Shown here piece by piece: positions 14,001 to 24,051 of a stretch of DNA of 64,000 bases. Below the pieces are notes generated by a model. That model saw nothing but the letters and a program-made list of their open reading frames with translations, had not been told where the DNA came from and did no database searches. A program made the translations under genes and the position numbers. Every line of letters starts with the position of its first letter. The stretch's first letter is position 1. This DNA comes from Ridgeia piscesae (lineage: Eukaryota > Annelida > Polychaeta > Sabellida > Siboglinidae): NCBI GenBank assembly GCA_025642075.2, contig JAODUO010000153.1, positions 210,001 to 274,000 on the forward strand, read 5' to 3'.

Positions 14001-17000
14001 CTATCTTGGCCGGAAGGCTAAATGCGCGACTTCCTGGTCGCTGGTACCGATAGAGTGCAGATCGGCGGATGTCTCCCCATGGTAGGTTGAACTCATCAAA
14101 ATCAGGCGTCATTGGCACTGTTGTCGACGGTGTTGCTCAGACTCGAGATGTAGCTCTCCGTCTGTCTGCTGTACCCCCTAAGCTGCCGACTACTGCTACA
14201 GCGGGCAGAGCCGCGGTCATCCAGGGGGCGCAGCAGCAGCTTGCATAACTTCAGCTCACGGAAGAGTCGCGTCCTGCAGAGGAAATTGTCCAGGTATTCA
14301 CTGGTAATTATGTCGTAAGAAATTATTTTATTTTGGAGCAAAATGTGTAGACACGTACAACGTTTCGACCTGTCACCTCCAGGTGTTGGTCACGTACTGG
14401 TGTCACGTGTGTTCGCTCAGGTTTCGGCGGGATAATTTGGTTGTAGATGGCTGCCTGGTGGTATCCCTGGTCTCTGGTTGGCATGGTCAAGATAAGATCA
14501 TAGAACAAAGATAGGTATTCCCCTACCAAGTTATATGACAGGTGAACAGAGGACCACAATCCACACTGACCCACAGGGATACTAGAGGTAACACCAGGGG
14601 AGGTGGAAGCAGCACTTCAATTTAAAGATAATTTTTCCTGTTATCCACATCAGAAGACCAGAAATACAGCCAAATTGTGTGACTGCAGCAACAAGACGGG
14701 TCATTAGTGGTTTTTATTCAAGATGGAGTTATTTACTTCCAAACCACTCAGCCAGCCAAGTGATCAGAATGTAATTGATATCAATAAAATGTGTGATATT
14801 TCATTATAGCTGTTCAGAATATTAACTTTACATATTTGTCACCTACAGACAATATACCAGTCACACCAGTTTTAAGATAATTAAATAAGCATCAAAATAA
14901 CCTCAACTTGCATTTACAGAAAATCAATAGATACAGTGAAAATACAGTTTAATTGATGGAATACCAATTAGCTGCCGTGCTTTCCAGTCACACCAACTGG
15001 CCTTCAGTGCATGGCAGTGGGCACACACAATAGTCATGGTTAGCCTCCAGAGATGCAGTCAAACCAGGCTGTCCCAAGTAAACAAGTATTCTTTCCAAAG
15101 CCTTAAAAAGGGGGTCAATCAAATTTACATTTCTTGTGCACAGTGACACTACCCTAAGAAACATCTGTGCAAAATTAGAAAAACAGATCTTCAACAGTTT
15201 CTGAGATCTGAGAGCTAATAGTAAATAAATGTAAGTGTTTATTGATTTATATAGCACCATATTTATACAGTAATATTCTATGGTGCTGCACAATATATGA
15301 ATCAATATAAACATTCAACACAATAGACATGTATTGATATCATATAAAATATGTGGGTGGGTGTGTGAGTGAGTGAGTGAGTGAGTGAGTGAGTGAGTGA
15401 GTAGTAGTGAGTGAGTGAGTGAGTGAGTGAGTGAGTGAGGGAGTGTATAACTAGGTAATGGTTTGTACTTATACTCACCTAATCTAATCACAAAGAGTTA
15501 ACTTAGCTCTTATAAATACAGCAATTCATCTGACTTATGTCAACAAACCAGCCATGATTCCGAGTGTTAAATATATCTGGTAGTGTTGTCAAACATAAAA
15601 CAATTCTAATAAGGTGTCAAGATGATTTCAAAAACTCAACTTTATGGGTAAGCTAACAAATCAATGTTGAGTGATTGTAAAAGTGTTAGCTATGGTAGGA
15701 AATCATCTTCCGGAATGGTTACATTTTATTTTTTATTCATTTTCCTTTTTAATGAAAAAACCTTCTTTTTGTATCTGGATCTGGATGTCAGGGCAAAACG
15801 TGAAGAATTCCATTTTTATTTCGCCCCATGAAGAAGCCAACATTTACTCAATAACATGTTGAGCTAGTTCAATATTTTATTTAAACCCAAACCCATTAAA
15901 TCTCTGTCAAACGAGTTTAAAAAATGGTGCAGACATAAGAGTGCTTGCTTCCAAAACACTGTGTATCTTATGAGAATGTCCAGCCCTCAGAACGTGCCAA
16001 TGTCTCACCCAACTTACTTGAGGAAGAATGGTAGACGCTCCTCCCGTGCCCATTCCAGCATGGCTTCCCTCTCCTCGTCCGTCGCCCCATAAGGTGGAGT
16101 GGAGGGACAGGACACCTCGCTGCAGGAGAGGGTGTGGTTGATCCCTTCCACCTCCAGGAAGGTGCTGGTGAGACGGTTGTACCACAGAGCCTGAGGGAAC
16201 ACCTGCAGGGGAAACAAACAGAGTGGGCAAAGTTATAGCTCAGAGCCTGCGGGAACACCTGCAGGGGAAACAAACAGAGTGGGCAAAGTTATAGCTCAGA
16301 GCCTGAGGGAACACCTGCAGGGGAAACAAACAGAGTGGGCAAAGTTATAGCTCAGAGCCTGAGGGAACACCTGCAGGGGAAACAAACAGAGTGGGCAAAG
16401 TTATAGCTCAGAGCCTGCGGGAACACCTGAAGGGGAAACAAACAGAGTGGGCAAAGTTATAGCTCAGAGCCTGAGGGAACACCTGCAGGGGAAACAAACA
16501 GAGTGGGCAAAGTTATAGCTCAGAGCCTGCGGGAACACCTGCAGGGGAAACAAACAGAGTGGGCAAAGTTATAGCTCAGAGCCTGCGGGAACACCTGCAG
16601 GGGAAACAAACAGAGTGGGCAAAGTTATAGCTCAGAGCCTGCGGGAACACCTGCAGGGGAAACAAACAGAGTGGGCAAAGTTATAGCTCAGAGCCTGCGG
16701 GAACACCTGCAGGGGAAACAAACAGAGTGGGCAAAGTTATAGCTCAGAGCCTGCGGGAACACCTGCAGGGGAAACAAACAGAGTGGGCAAAGTTATAGCT
16801 CAGAGCCTGCGGGAACACCTGCAGGGGAAACAAACAGAGTGGGCAAAGTTATAGCTCAGAGCCTGCGGGAACACCTGCAGGGGAAACAAACAGAGTGGGC
16901 AAAGTTATAGCTCAGAGCCTGAGGGAACACCTGCAGGGGAAACAAACAGAGTGGGCAAACTTATAGCTCAGAGCCTGTGGGAACACCTGCAGAGGAAACA

Positions 17001-20000
17001 AACAGAGTGGGCAAACTTATAGCTCAGAGCCTGTGGGAACACCTGCAGGGGAAACAAACAGAGTGGGCAAACTTATAGCTCAGAGCCTGAGGGAACACCT
17101 GCAGAGGAAACAAACAGAGTGGGCAAATTTATAGCTCAGAGCCTGTGGGAACACCTGCAGAGGAAACAAACAGAGTGGGCAAACTTATAGCTCAGAGCCT
17201 GTGGGAACACCTGCAGAGGAAACAAACAGAGTGGGCAAAGTTATAGCTCAGAGCCTGTGGGAACACCTGCAGGGGAAACAAACAGAGTGGGCAAAGTTAT
17301 AGCTCAGAGCCTGCGGGAACACCTGCAGGGGAAACAAACAGAGTGGGCAAAGTTATAGCTCAGAGCCTGTGGGAACACCTGCAGGGGAAACAAACAGAGT
17401 GGGCAAAGTTATAGCTCAGAGCCTGAGGGAACACCTGCAGGGGAAACAAACAGAGTGGGCAAAGTTATAGCTCAGAGCCTGTGGGAACACCTGCAGGGAA
17501 ACAAACAGAGTGGGCAAAGTTATAGCTCAGAGCCTGAGGGAACACCTGCAGGGGAAACAAACAGAGTGGGCAAACTTATAGCTCAGAGCCTGTGGGAACA
17601 CCTGCAGAGGAAACAAACAGAGTGGGCAAACTTATAGCTCAGAGCCTGTGGGAACACCTGCAGGGGAAACAAACAGAGTGGGCAAACTTATAGCTTAGCC
17701 TCGGTTACCCAGGCTCCATGAGGTGGCAGCACTTTTAAACCCCTCCACTTCGCCTGGCGAATTAATGGGCTGCAGTTATAACTGCCAGGGCAGCCTTACC
17801 ACAGATTAGGGTAGAGACACTGATTGGCTCACAGGTCGAATTTGAAATAACAAATTAAATAACGATATTTTCAGGCCACTTTTCAGTTGTATTTTTCTAT
17901 TATTAGCCGTTTGTTTTACTTCGCCCTTTCAATTTTAACATAATTGTAAACGGCGGCGATAATCTTCCGAACAAGTGTCTCTTATCACGATATTACAGTC
18001 GACAACAAGTATGACACTTGTTCCCAGTGGACTGATTAAGTAGGGAATGGAATAGTATAGAAACGTCACGCCGTTTCAGAAACGCAGGTGTCTAACAGCA
18101 TGTAAACATCGCTACAACCCGCGCTGATAGATGTGCAGCCACAAGCGGGCTAGCCTACAGACATGTAGCATATCTCGCGGCAGCTTTCTTGGGTTTTCTC
18201 CGGTGCCATCCCCGGAGATGGTCCAAGACTGTGACCGTTAGTCCATGTTGGAAGATATTCTCAACCGTATTTGCGAACAGCGGATATTACCAACGCGCTA
18301 TTAGCGACGGTTCAATCGTCGTTGATAGCGCAAATAATCGGCCCTGTTGTGTTCCCAGAGGCCCAATTTCGACCTGGGCGGTTGAAGGAACTGTGCGGAC
18401 AATAGTCCCGCCAGTTGGATTCCCAAAAGAGAATCTGAGCACATACCCAGCAGTCCATGTCATAGGACTTGCGCCGGCGGGCCTGGCCCAAGCGGAAAAC
18501 CGGTGACATTCCTCCGGATTGAATGGAGACGAGACTGGAGCCCTGAGGGCCGGAGCTTGAAGGGCCGAAGCCGGAGACCCGGCCGGTTCTCCTGAGAGCC
18601 GGAGGTTGCCCCGTTCGGCGCAGGTCACCGATCGAACTGAAGAGCCAATCTGAAACCGCCGCACGCGGATTTAGTAGCTGCAGCCTTAACCCTAACCGGG
18701 GGGTGATCATAACCTGGTGCCCGTCACGTTCCAACAATTGCGTTTCTCAACCTAGTCGAGGTCGCCCGAGGTCACTAGTACCCACGCCGTACACCGGCAG
18801 CAGCTGCCGGTTCTGCCCAGCAGCGTGACACCGACAACAATGTTTTCTTGCCATTCTCCTATTCTGGCACTCACGCGGTATTTAATGATCAGCTTGAGTA
18901 TTCCTGTTCAGAAGATGCCTCGAGTTCTGTACACTAATCCAGCTCCACAATCAGTTGCCGTACAACCGGACGAACAGTCTGACACGATTCACATTCAGAA
19001 TGGGTCATCCTGGCCCACACGTTTCTCTCTGATGAATTACCGGTGACTGACAGTCTTGTCCCTCGCACAGTGCCACATCTGTCAACACTGACACAAGCTG
19101 ATTATATCATCATGGTCACTCCACCAGCCTGGTTTTCCTTTTTTTGAGGCAATGATCAATTACTGTCATAAAATTTAGAAAAAACCCTCCGGTGGGAAAA
19201 TCATACCAATTTGCTTCAGTACTTCGTTCCAGAGGCCCTGCGCTCTCTGTTACAGCTTTCTTCTAAAGGTTTTCTGTTTTCACAGGACTCCCCTAATAAG
19301 GGCTTCAACAAGATTCCTCGGTCGCAGCTGGGGGTAGAACATGACTCAGCAGTGTCAGCACGGAGCAGAGCTATTTCCGTGACCTCGCAGCCATGACATG
19401 TGACAGCTGTGTATCTCCTCCTTCCAGGATTGGACAGGAACCGCCCTCAATCGGTCCATGCATGGACTAATTGATCACGTGGGCATCGGAAACGTGTCCA
19501 CAGAACACCTATTGGAGCAGCTGAAGGCAACATTACAGTTGTCGCAGTCAGTGGCAACTGCTTGGTCCGATGGCGTTACCTTGGATTGCGCTATCGCCTA
19601 CAACATCTTGCTACATCAACGGGACCAAGCTCTATGAGGAGTCTTCCCTAGTGTCACAAGATGAATGGGAGCGCCTTCGCACTGCTCCATTTGGGGCTTC
19701 GTCACTGTTCGAAGATCGAAGCAAGCTACAGTTGTGGGACAAGGTGGCCAGTCGGCAGCGAGACAATGTCCTATACAGGGGCTCGGCACCTTTAGCCGTC
19801 GGTAAACACGTGCTGCTCCACATCGATCAGCACCGGCTACATCCGTGCCACGACGGCATGCTTCTATGCCGCTGTCATCCTCACGTCCACATCCCTTTCT
19901 GGCCAGTAGGGGACGTAGTTCAGGAAGTCACTTTCACCAACCAGGAGAACGACGACACAGGTCGTGACTACCTGTGTCCCAGAACTCAGGCACTGGTCAA

Positions 20001-23000
20001 CCCAACTGTTGCACGACCTTTGACCCTCGACCCTCTACACAAACCATGACAAGTGGTCTTGTTACCTCTTTTGTTTACAAGAAAGGTGGGAGCTCGATTG
20101 TACCTGTTCTATGATGTCTGGAGACGAAGGAGATGCAGCAAGTGGATGTCCGATTTCTGGAAGTCGGTTTCCGTCTTCAATTCCGAGTGCCCCCTATGAC
20201 TGTTGACTCATCTGCATTTGTAGACAAGGGTTCTATCGTGAAGCGCACAGTCCTCCAATCTTTGATACAGTCCATGCAACAAAACTACGTTGTAGAGGTA
20301 GTCCGCGACCGGGTTTTACTGTCACCTCTTCCTTGTCCCGAAGAAGTCAGGAAGATGGAGACCAGTCATCGACCTCTCATTTCTCAATTTCTTCCACTGA
20401 TTCGCTCATTCCTGCTCAGCAAGGGGGATATGCTCATACATGGCAGATCCAGCTCGGTCTCTTTGCGTCCACAGAGAAAATGGTTCCTCTGGGATGGCTG
20501 CACTCTCGACATTGGGATTTCAATGCTTTAACCAGCAACTTGTGGATATCTCTTTTCCCCACGGCGGAGGAGGATGTCCAATGGTGGACGTCAGCACACA
20601 ATGTTCTTAGGGTAGCACCAGTTACCCCGACAGAACCAGACACTCAGTTGTTCACGGATGCTTTGAACATCGGCTGGGGACCACATTCGAATGCATTGAC
20701 AGCGTCCGGTGTATGGACAACAACCAAGAAAACACTTCACATCAACATGCTCGATTTGGAAGCCATACACAGAGCCATGCTCCACTGGCTGTGGAAGCTT
20801 ATGGGTCTGACAGTCCTGGTTGCATCAGTGGAACACGGGCAATACAGCTGTACAGACGGACCAAGAGGCTACTCCTCATGTGTCAGGACAACCAGATAGT
20901 GTTCCGGGCACGACACATCTCCGGGAGATCCTCATTGCCACACACTGGCCCCTGGTGATGTGCTTCCCACTACTCTTAGGAATATTGGTTCAATCTCCAC
21001 TCCAGATACCCAACAATTCTCGGTTACTATGAACAGCTACCTGGTTGATCCTACCAGTAGTTATATGCTTGTCTCAAAGATTAAGCCATGCATATCTAAG
21101 TACATACGTCGACACCCAACCTCGAGGTCTCATCCATCACAATCTGTCCAATCCCCAGCTAGATGCGTCAAGAGTATCCGGCATGCTCTCTGCATCAGAG
21201 GCTTTTCGGTCGACGTTGCCTCCCATGTCAGTAGATCCCAATGAGAGTTCTGGTAATCTACAAGTCCAAGTGGAGGATCTTCTCTTCTTGGTGTAACATA
21301 CAACACATTATCCACTCTCTGCTACTGATGAGAGTATACTGTCGGATTTTCTCCTCCACCTTCACACGGAGAAACATTTGGCCATCTTGACCATTGCAGG
21401 CTATCAGATGGCAATTGCCAGCACTCTTCGTGCCACTTTCTGCATGGAAGTAGGACAGAATCCTGCACTGAAGTCGCTACTTTGAAATATCGAAATGGAA
21501 CAGGGGCAACATCAACATTATAACATTATATTTCCAGCGTGGAATCTTGCCTTAGTTTTGTCAGCATTGACAAAACCACCTTTCGAACCGCTAGACCAAA
21601 CATCGGATCAGCTGCTTACATGGAAGACAGTTTTACTCATCGCGTTTGCTTTCTGCAAATGTCGGGGTAAAATCCATGCTTTCGGACGTGCCCGACTATA
21701 ACAGACCGCAGGCTGGACACAGGTGACTCTCCGAGTAGGCCTGTCATTCATATCAAGACGCAAGTGTTGAGCAAAAGCCCGAAGTGCGTACTTCCATGCA
21801 TTATTCCAGCACTTGACCGTCATTTGAGCAATGGCATGGCTGAAGATCGACTCCTGTGTCCAATCCGGGCACTAAGATTCTACCTAGAAATGTCTATGCC
21901 ATGGGGGGAGCACTAGCGCCTCCTCTTTGTGTTGTTCGAACCAGGGCATAAATAAGACATTATACCATCCACAATATCTGGGTGGATCCGAAAAACGATT
22001 CTGGGGTGCTACACAAATCCCCTACACCTTTCCTCGAGTCCCACAAGCTTAAGACACACCAGGTACGATCCATGGCTGCATCGCTCGCATTCCACAGACA
22101 GGCCTCCATGGAACAAATTCTGCGAGCTGATACATGGCGCTGTCTTAACACTTTCACCGACTTTATCTGAAGGACCTATCTCTCTATTCCACTGATCTCA
22201 TTCAACTAGGACCGGTAGTGGCTGCAGAATCAATTCTGCACCCAACAGAAAATCACTACAGGTAACACTGTCTATATCCCACCATCCATTCACCTAGATT
22301 CTGTACCTTGTGAAGCGACGGAGCCAGGCTAAGTCTATGTTAGGTAATAAATTCTATATTTTTTGAATTAAAATATATATTTATAAGTAACATACTTAAC
22401 TGGCTCCGTTGCTTCACCATCACCCTCCCTCCTTCCCCACTATAGGGAGATTACCTATCACAGTATGAGCGTTTTTGCCAAGTGCGAAGAGAAGAGACTC
22501 AGTGATTGGATGGGGTGGTGGGAGCTGTAAGGATAGGTAATTTTTTCATTTTATTAATTATGACAAGCAACTTGGGCACGGCCAAATCTATTGCCTCTTG
22601 TGAAGCGACGGAGCCAGGTAAGTATGTTACTTATAAATACATATTTTAATTCTAAAAAATTTCATCAATATTAGCTATATTGAAAGGCACAACAGTGTCT
22701 TTCAATGGTAATTTCAGTTATGTTGTGTGCATGCAGAGCTGTGCAATGAAGATACCCTCAGACATGTCTATGCAAAAATAGAGGAACAGCTACAGAACAG
22801 GAGACAACTTCAAATGTACCCGTTTTTAGGCCCTAAAGGACCCTAGGAGGCTTTGAAATGTGTTAATCAAATTTACATTTTGTGTGCATAGTTACAGTTT
22901 CGAAAAATTAATTTCCAACAGTTTCTGATATCTGAGCACAGCACACACAGAATGATGCCATAATTCCACTCCACTTTTGTCCTAAAGGACTAAAAACTGA

Positions 23001-23576
23001 TTTATGTACAAAAGTCAATTTTTTTAAACCCTCCAATTTTCATATAAATCTCCAGCATTGGTGTTTCTGAAACTTAACAGGTCTAATATTTATTTCATTT
23101 AATTTGTAGTATCCTTCAGCTTTACATAACATTAAGCATTATATATAGATTTCTGAAAGAATGATACCTATCACGCAATCAGAGAGCATAAAACAGTACT
23201 GTGTTTGGCATAGGTGTGACTATGTATACACATAAATATTACTTAGCTTTGTTACATTTGTAACAATATAAAATACAAACAAAAAACACCACATCTGGAA
23301 CAACAGAAATGACTCAATTGGATTCTGATCCATGTTTCCATGAAACCCTCTCTTAACCCTGCATACTACAGTTTTATTAGGATTGTTGTGGTCCAATTTC
23401 TCTAGGTTCCTATAGTTAGTTAGTTTGTCCAATGTTTTCTTGATGGAATACGACATAAGTGAGACAGGTGCTGGGTGAGTTACTCACCGGCAGAGCAAGA
23501 AATGCATTGAAATAATCCAGGAAGAGATCATCATAAGTTAGCAGGTCCTCCAGGTTATCTTCGGTGATGTCTACGC
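1943..23576 (-). CDS. RGS22: RGS22-like gene, eight exons, incomplete at both ends
   Basis: Spliced coding region read on the minus strand. RGS22 proteins are large RGS-domain proteins of testis and ciliated cells thought to bind G-alpha subunits; that role is family knowledge. The eight exons have GT donors and AG acceptors and matching phases across every join, giving about 400 residues. The N-terminal part has an acidic-aromatic stretch (DLFLDYFNAFLALP) followed by VFPQALWYN and REERLPFFLK, the order I recall for the vertebrate RGS22 N-terminus. A basic, Ser/Thr-rich linker follows, then an acidic, Gln-rich segment. The last exon in the window (LVKFLRGTAGGHLYEFWLDC) opens an RGS fold. The first exon and the C-terminal RGS repeats are not visible. 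One exon carries a frameshift. Large tandem repeats abut several splice sites. Confidence 0.8.
2344..3380. repeat. 32-bp minisatellite, about 32 copies
   Basis: Unit of 32 bp containing CCTCACAGGTAACCTATCAG followed by TGATGTAAGTGG. Variants include CAT for CCT after GTAA and CAGAGG for CACAGG. The array runs into the donor of the exon at 3382-3544: the intron begins GTAAGGCCACTTACATCACT, which is already repeat sequence. Confidence 0.97.
3382..3544 (-). CDS. RGS22: RGS22-like exon, acidic and Gln-rich helix
   Basis: 163 bp. Acceptor CTGTCCAG|G and donor GGCTCC|GTAAGG. Encodes SQEDEDAEGEEAGEQYVAFS, then a probable helix QLENKHKMSLQQMKEQILGS. Ends in phase 0, in register with the RGS-domain exon at 1943-2091. 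Tandem arrays flank both of its splice sites. Confidence 0.8.
3551..3703. repeat. 8-bp GGGAGATA array
   Basis: About 19 copies of GGGAGATA with occasional GGGAGGCA variants. On the gene strand it is a pyrimidine-rich TATCTCCC run ending a few bases before the acceptor CTGTCCAG at 3545, so it forms the polypyrimidine tract of that intron. Confidence 0.93.
3704..6077. other. Intron, mostly unique AT-rich DNA
   Basis: Intron between the exons at 6078-6198 and 3382-3544. Nothing gene-like seen. It contains a short 10-bp array (TGCACATGAC, five copies, 5768-5820). Confidence 0.5.
6078..6198 (-). CDS. RGS22: RGS22-like exon, basic then acidic linker
   Basis: 121 bp. Pyrimidine-rich acceptor ending CATCTCAG|AC and donor AACAA|GTCAGT. 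Encodes MSTTHGRYHKRSAIRLRKAT, then LNLVDHTTEADSDSASN. Chosen because it is the only candidate that repairs the phase mismatch between the exons at 10641 and 3544 (needs two bases in and two bases out). The internal ATG is not a start. Confidence 0.7.
6470..10454. repeat. 25-bp minisatellite, about 4 kb
   Basis: Unit CATGCAGTGTTAAATAACCA plus CCCAC, about 155 copies, within the intron between the exons at 10641 and 6198. The left 3 kb is regular; variant units repeat in blocks with offsets of 350 bp (7391 and 7741) and 450 bp (8771 and 9221), which shows higher-order duplication. From about 9449 to 10320 the units are broken by many indels and mixed with foreign sequence. Confidence 0.96.
10641..10738 (-). 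CDS. RGS22: RGS22-like exon, linker
   Basis: 98 bp. Acceptor TATGTGCAG|G and donor CAACAG|GTAAAA. Encodes YDGKPSKIPVKMKEEVSFDP and TQDFKDSTGETT. The split first codon is completed by the AG of the exon at 12457, and its last base joins AC of the exon at 6198. A 41-bp array starts exactly at its acceptor. Confidence 0.78.
10739..11851. repeat. 41-bp minisatellite at an acceptor, about 27 copies
   Basis: Unit contains GCACATGCAGGTGACATTTA then GTTATGGTGGTGTAGATGCCT. On the gene strand each unit ends in CTGCATGTGCAG followed by G, like the real acceptor CTGTATGTGCAG|G of the exon at 10641-10738, which forms the edge of the array. Each unit is therefore a potential 3' splice site. Confidence 0.96.
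11852..12456. other. Intron, no feature seen
   Basis: Intron between two RGS22-like exons; unique sequence with no open frame or repeat that I could support. Confidence 0.4.
12457..12580 (-). CDS. RGS22: RGS22-like exon, Ser/Lys-rich linker
   Basis: 124 bp, 2 + 120 + 2 phase pattern. Acceptor CTTATGCAG|GA and donor ATCAG|GTTTGT. Encodes GSSQSLSSKTKTDPSKESS, then a His/Pro segment and a basic RGKKKEI run. Low complexity and probably disordered, so family assignment rests on the matched phases on both sides. Confidence 0.75.
12581..13994. other. Intron, AT-rich
   Basis: Very AT-rich intron without recognisable coding or mobile sequence. Confidence 0.4.
13995..14273 (-). CDS. RGS22: RGS22-like exon with internal frameshift
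   Basis: 279 bp. Acceptor CTCTGCAG|G and donor CTAG|GTACTT. The first part reads TRLFRELKLCKLLL and a Ser/Arg-rich stretch to YISSLSN. The second part is coding in a different frame: VPMTPDFDEFNLPWGDIRR, continuing to FSLPAKIGL. Entry and exit phases demand 278 bp (or 278 plus a multiple of 3), so there is one base too many or two too few, near 14110-14140. The borders match both neighbours perfectly, so the exon is real and the shift is either an assembly indel or a mutation. Confidence 0.8.
14274..16017. other. Intron with dispersed repeat and GAGT microsatellite
   Basis: Includes a TGAG/GTGA microsatellite (about 15358-15440). It also holds a dispersed repeat at about 15100-15215 whose second copy lies at 22855-22945 in another intron of the same gene; both contain CAATCAAATTTACATTT and CAACAGTTTCTGA.TCTGAG. 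Confidence 0.6.
16018..16202 (-). CDS. RGS22: RGS22-like exon (VFPQAL to RLPFFLK)
   Basis: 185 bp, phase 0 in, two bases out. Acceptor CCCCTGCAG|GTG and donor AA|GTAAGT. Encodes VFPQALWYNRLTSTFLEVEG, a Cys/Ser/Pro-rich loop, then MLEWAREERLPFFL, which resembles the EEGIKW..ERLP.FL stretch I recall from vertebrate RGS22. The 56-bp tandem array upstream consists of copies of this exon's acceptor together with its first 18 or so bases. Confidence 0.85.
16191..17695. repeat. 56-bp minisatellite made of a splice acceptor, about 27 copies
   Basis: Unit length 56 bp. On the gene strand each unit holds CTATAAC (branch-point-like), a T/C-rich tract TGTTTGTTTCCCCTGCAG and then GTGTTCCC(G/T)CAGGCTCTG. 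These last bases are the first bases of the exon at 16018-16202 (VFPQAL). The array is therefore a tandem duplication of the whole 3' splice-site region plus the exon start. Confidence 0.97.
17696..17736 (+). repeat. 40-bp dispersed motif, copy 1
   Basis: TAGCCTCGGTTACCCAGGCT followed by CCATGAGGTGGCAGCACTT. Other copies lie at 33096-33134 (plus) and 57129-57170 (minus). Flanks differ, so it may be one end of a mobile element. Confidence 0.75.
18189..22675 (+). mobile_element. Degenerate DIRS-type tyrosine-recombinase retrotransposon
   Basis: Broken plus-strand frames in the order expected for DIRS elements. A gag-like region (18.8-20.05 kb) comes first. Then reverse-transcriptase remnants (20.1-20.5 kb), RNase H (LFTDALNIGWGPHSNALTAS, then LHINMLDLEAI at 20.65-20.77 kb; after a frameshift CQDNQIVFRARHISGR), and a tyrosine recombinase (IYKSKWRIFSSWC at 21.25 kb; AWNLALVLSALTKPPFEPLD at 21.54 kb; THQVRSMAASLAFH and ILRADTWRCLNTFTDF at 22.05-22.17 kb). 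Inverted repeats follow at 22.35-22.68 kb. Many stops and frameshifts show it is dead. It lies inside an intron of the RGS22-like gene. The left boundary is uncertain. Confidence 0.82.
22345..22675. repeat. Inverted repeats at the DIRS 3' end
   Basis: 22345-22421 is the reverse complement of about 22593-22675 with few mismatches; the core is GAAGCGACGGAGCCAG followed by GTAAGTATGTTACTTATAA. A partial direct copy of the core lies at 22306-22342. DIRS elements typically carry inverted termini and an internal complementary region, which fits. Confidence 0.75.
22676..23487. other. Intron with dispersed repeat
   Basis: Intron sequence with the second copy (22855-22945) of the repeat seen at 15100-15215. 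Otherwise nothing supported. Confidence 0.45.
23488..23576 (-). CDS. RGS22: RGS22-like exon, N-terminal segment
   Basis: 89 bp. Acceptor TTCTTGCAG at its upstream edge and donor CCG|GTGAGT at 23488. It encodes VDITEDNLEDLLTYDDLF then LDYFNAFLALP and ends in phase 0, joining directly to the exon at 16018-16202. It begins with two bases of a split codon, so an earlier exon must exist; none was identified upstream. Decayed copies of the same exon lie just upstream (23590-23830). Confidence 0.85.
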
Positions 23577-23589
23577 CTGCAAGAAACCA

Positions 23590-23830
23590 AGAGGAAATGA
23601 AAACATTATAAATTAACAGACTCTCTAAATTATCTTCGGTGTTGACCATGCCTGCAACAAACTAATTAATGGATCATCATAATTTATTTTATACTACACA
23701 TCGATACATCGATACTCTATGTTTTATTCTGTGATTTCAACTCCACAAAGAAACAGAATTATAAGTCAACAGTTCTTCAGCTAAAAGTTATTTTCTATGA
23801 TGTCAATGGCTGTAAGAACCCAAGGACGGA
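23590..23830 (-). pseudogene. Decayed tandem copies of the RGS22-like exon
   Basis: Minus-strand 23655-23600 reads TTGCAG|GCATGGTCAACACCGAAGATAA and matches the start of the exon at 23488-23576 (TTGCAG|GCGTAGACATCACCGAAGATAA). A more decayed copy at about 23816-23760 reads TTACAG|CCATTGACATCATAGAAAATAA with an in-frame stop. A fourth trace may lie near 23735-23715. Neither copy has a matching donor. Confidence 0.75.
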
Positions 23831-23925
23831 ATCACTGTAGACCAATAAATCCTACTGGTTATCCTAAACAACTGTTCCTGTAGGAATTCCATGACATTGA
23901 AGATGTCAAATCAAAACAATCATAG

Positions 23926-24008
23926 CTTTATGCAGAGATCCGTCCACCCATCATTTGGACGGGTAAAACCTGTTTTGGACGGGTAGTAATATGGGTGGAC
24001 AGGTAAAG
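23926..24008. repeat. Dispersed repeat, copy 1 (inverted partner at 31736-31822)
   Basis: About 83 bp with CATAGCTTTATG, several GGACGGGTA boxes and ATATGGGTGGAC. A close reverse-complement copy lies at 31736-31822. Confidence 0.8.
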
Positions 24009-24017
24009 TCTACAAAA

Positions 24018-24051
<34 letters not shown>

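Noticed and set aside
18287..18737. Overlapping minus-strand frames in a GC-rich stretch
   Set aside because: Explained by high GC lowering stop frequency near the 5' region of the DIRS element; no family resemblance.
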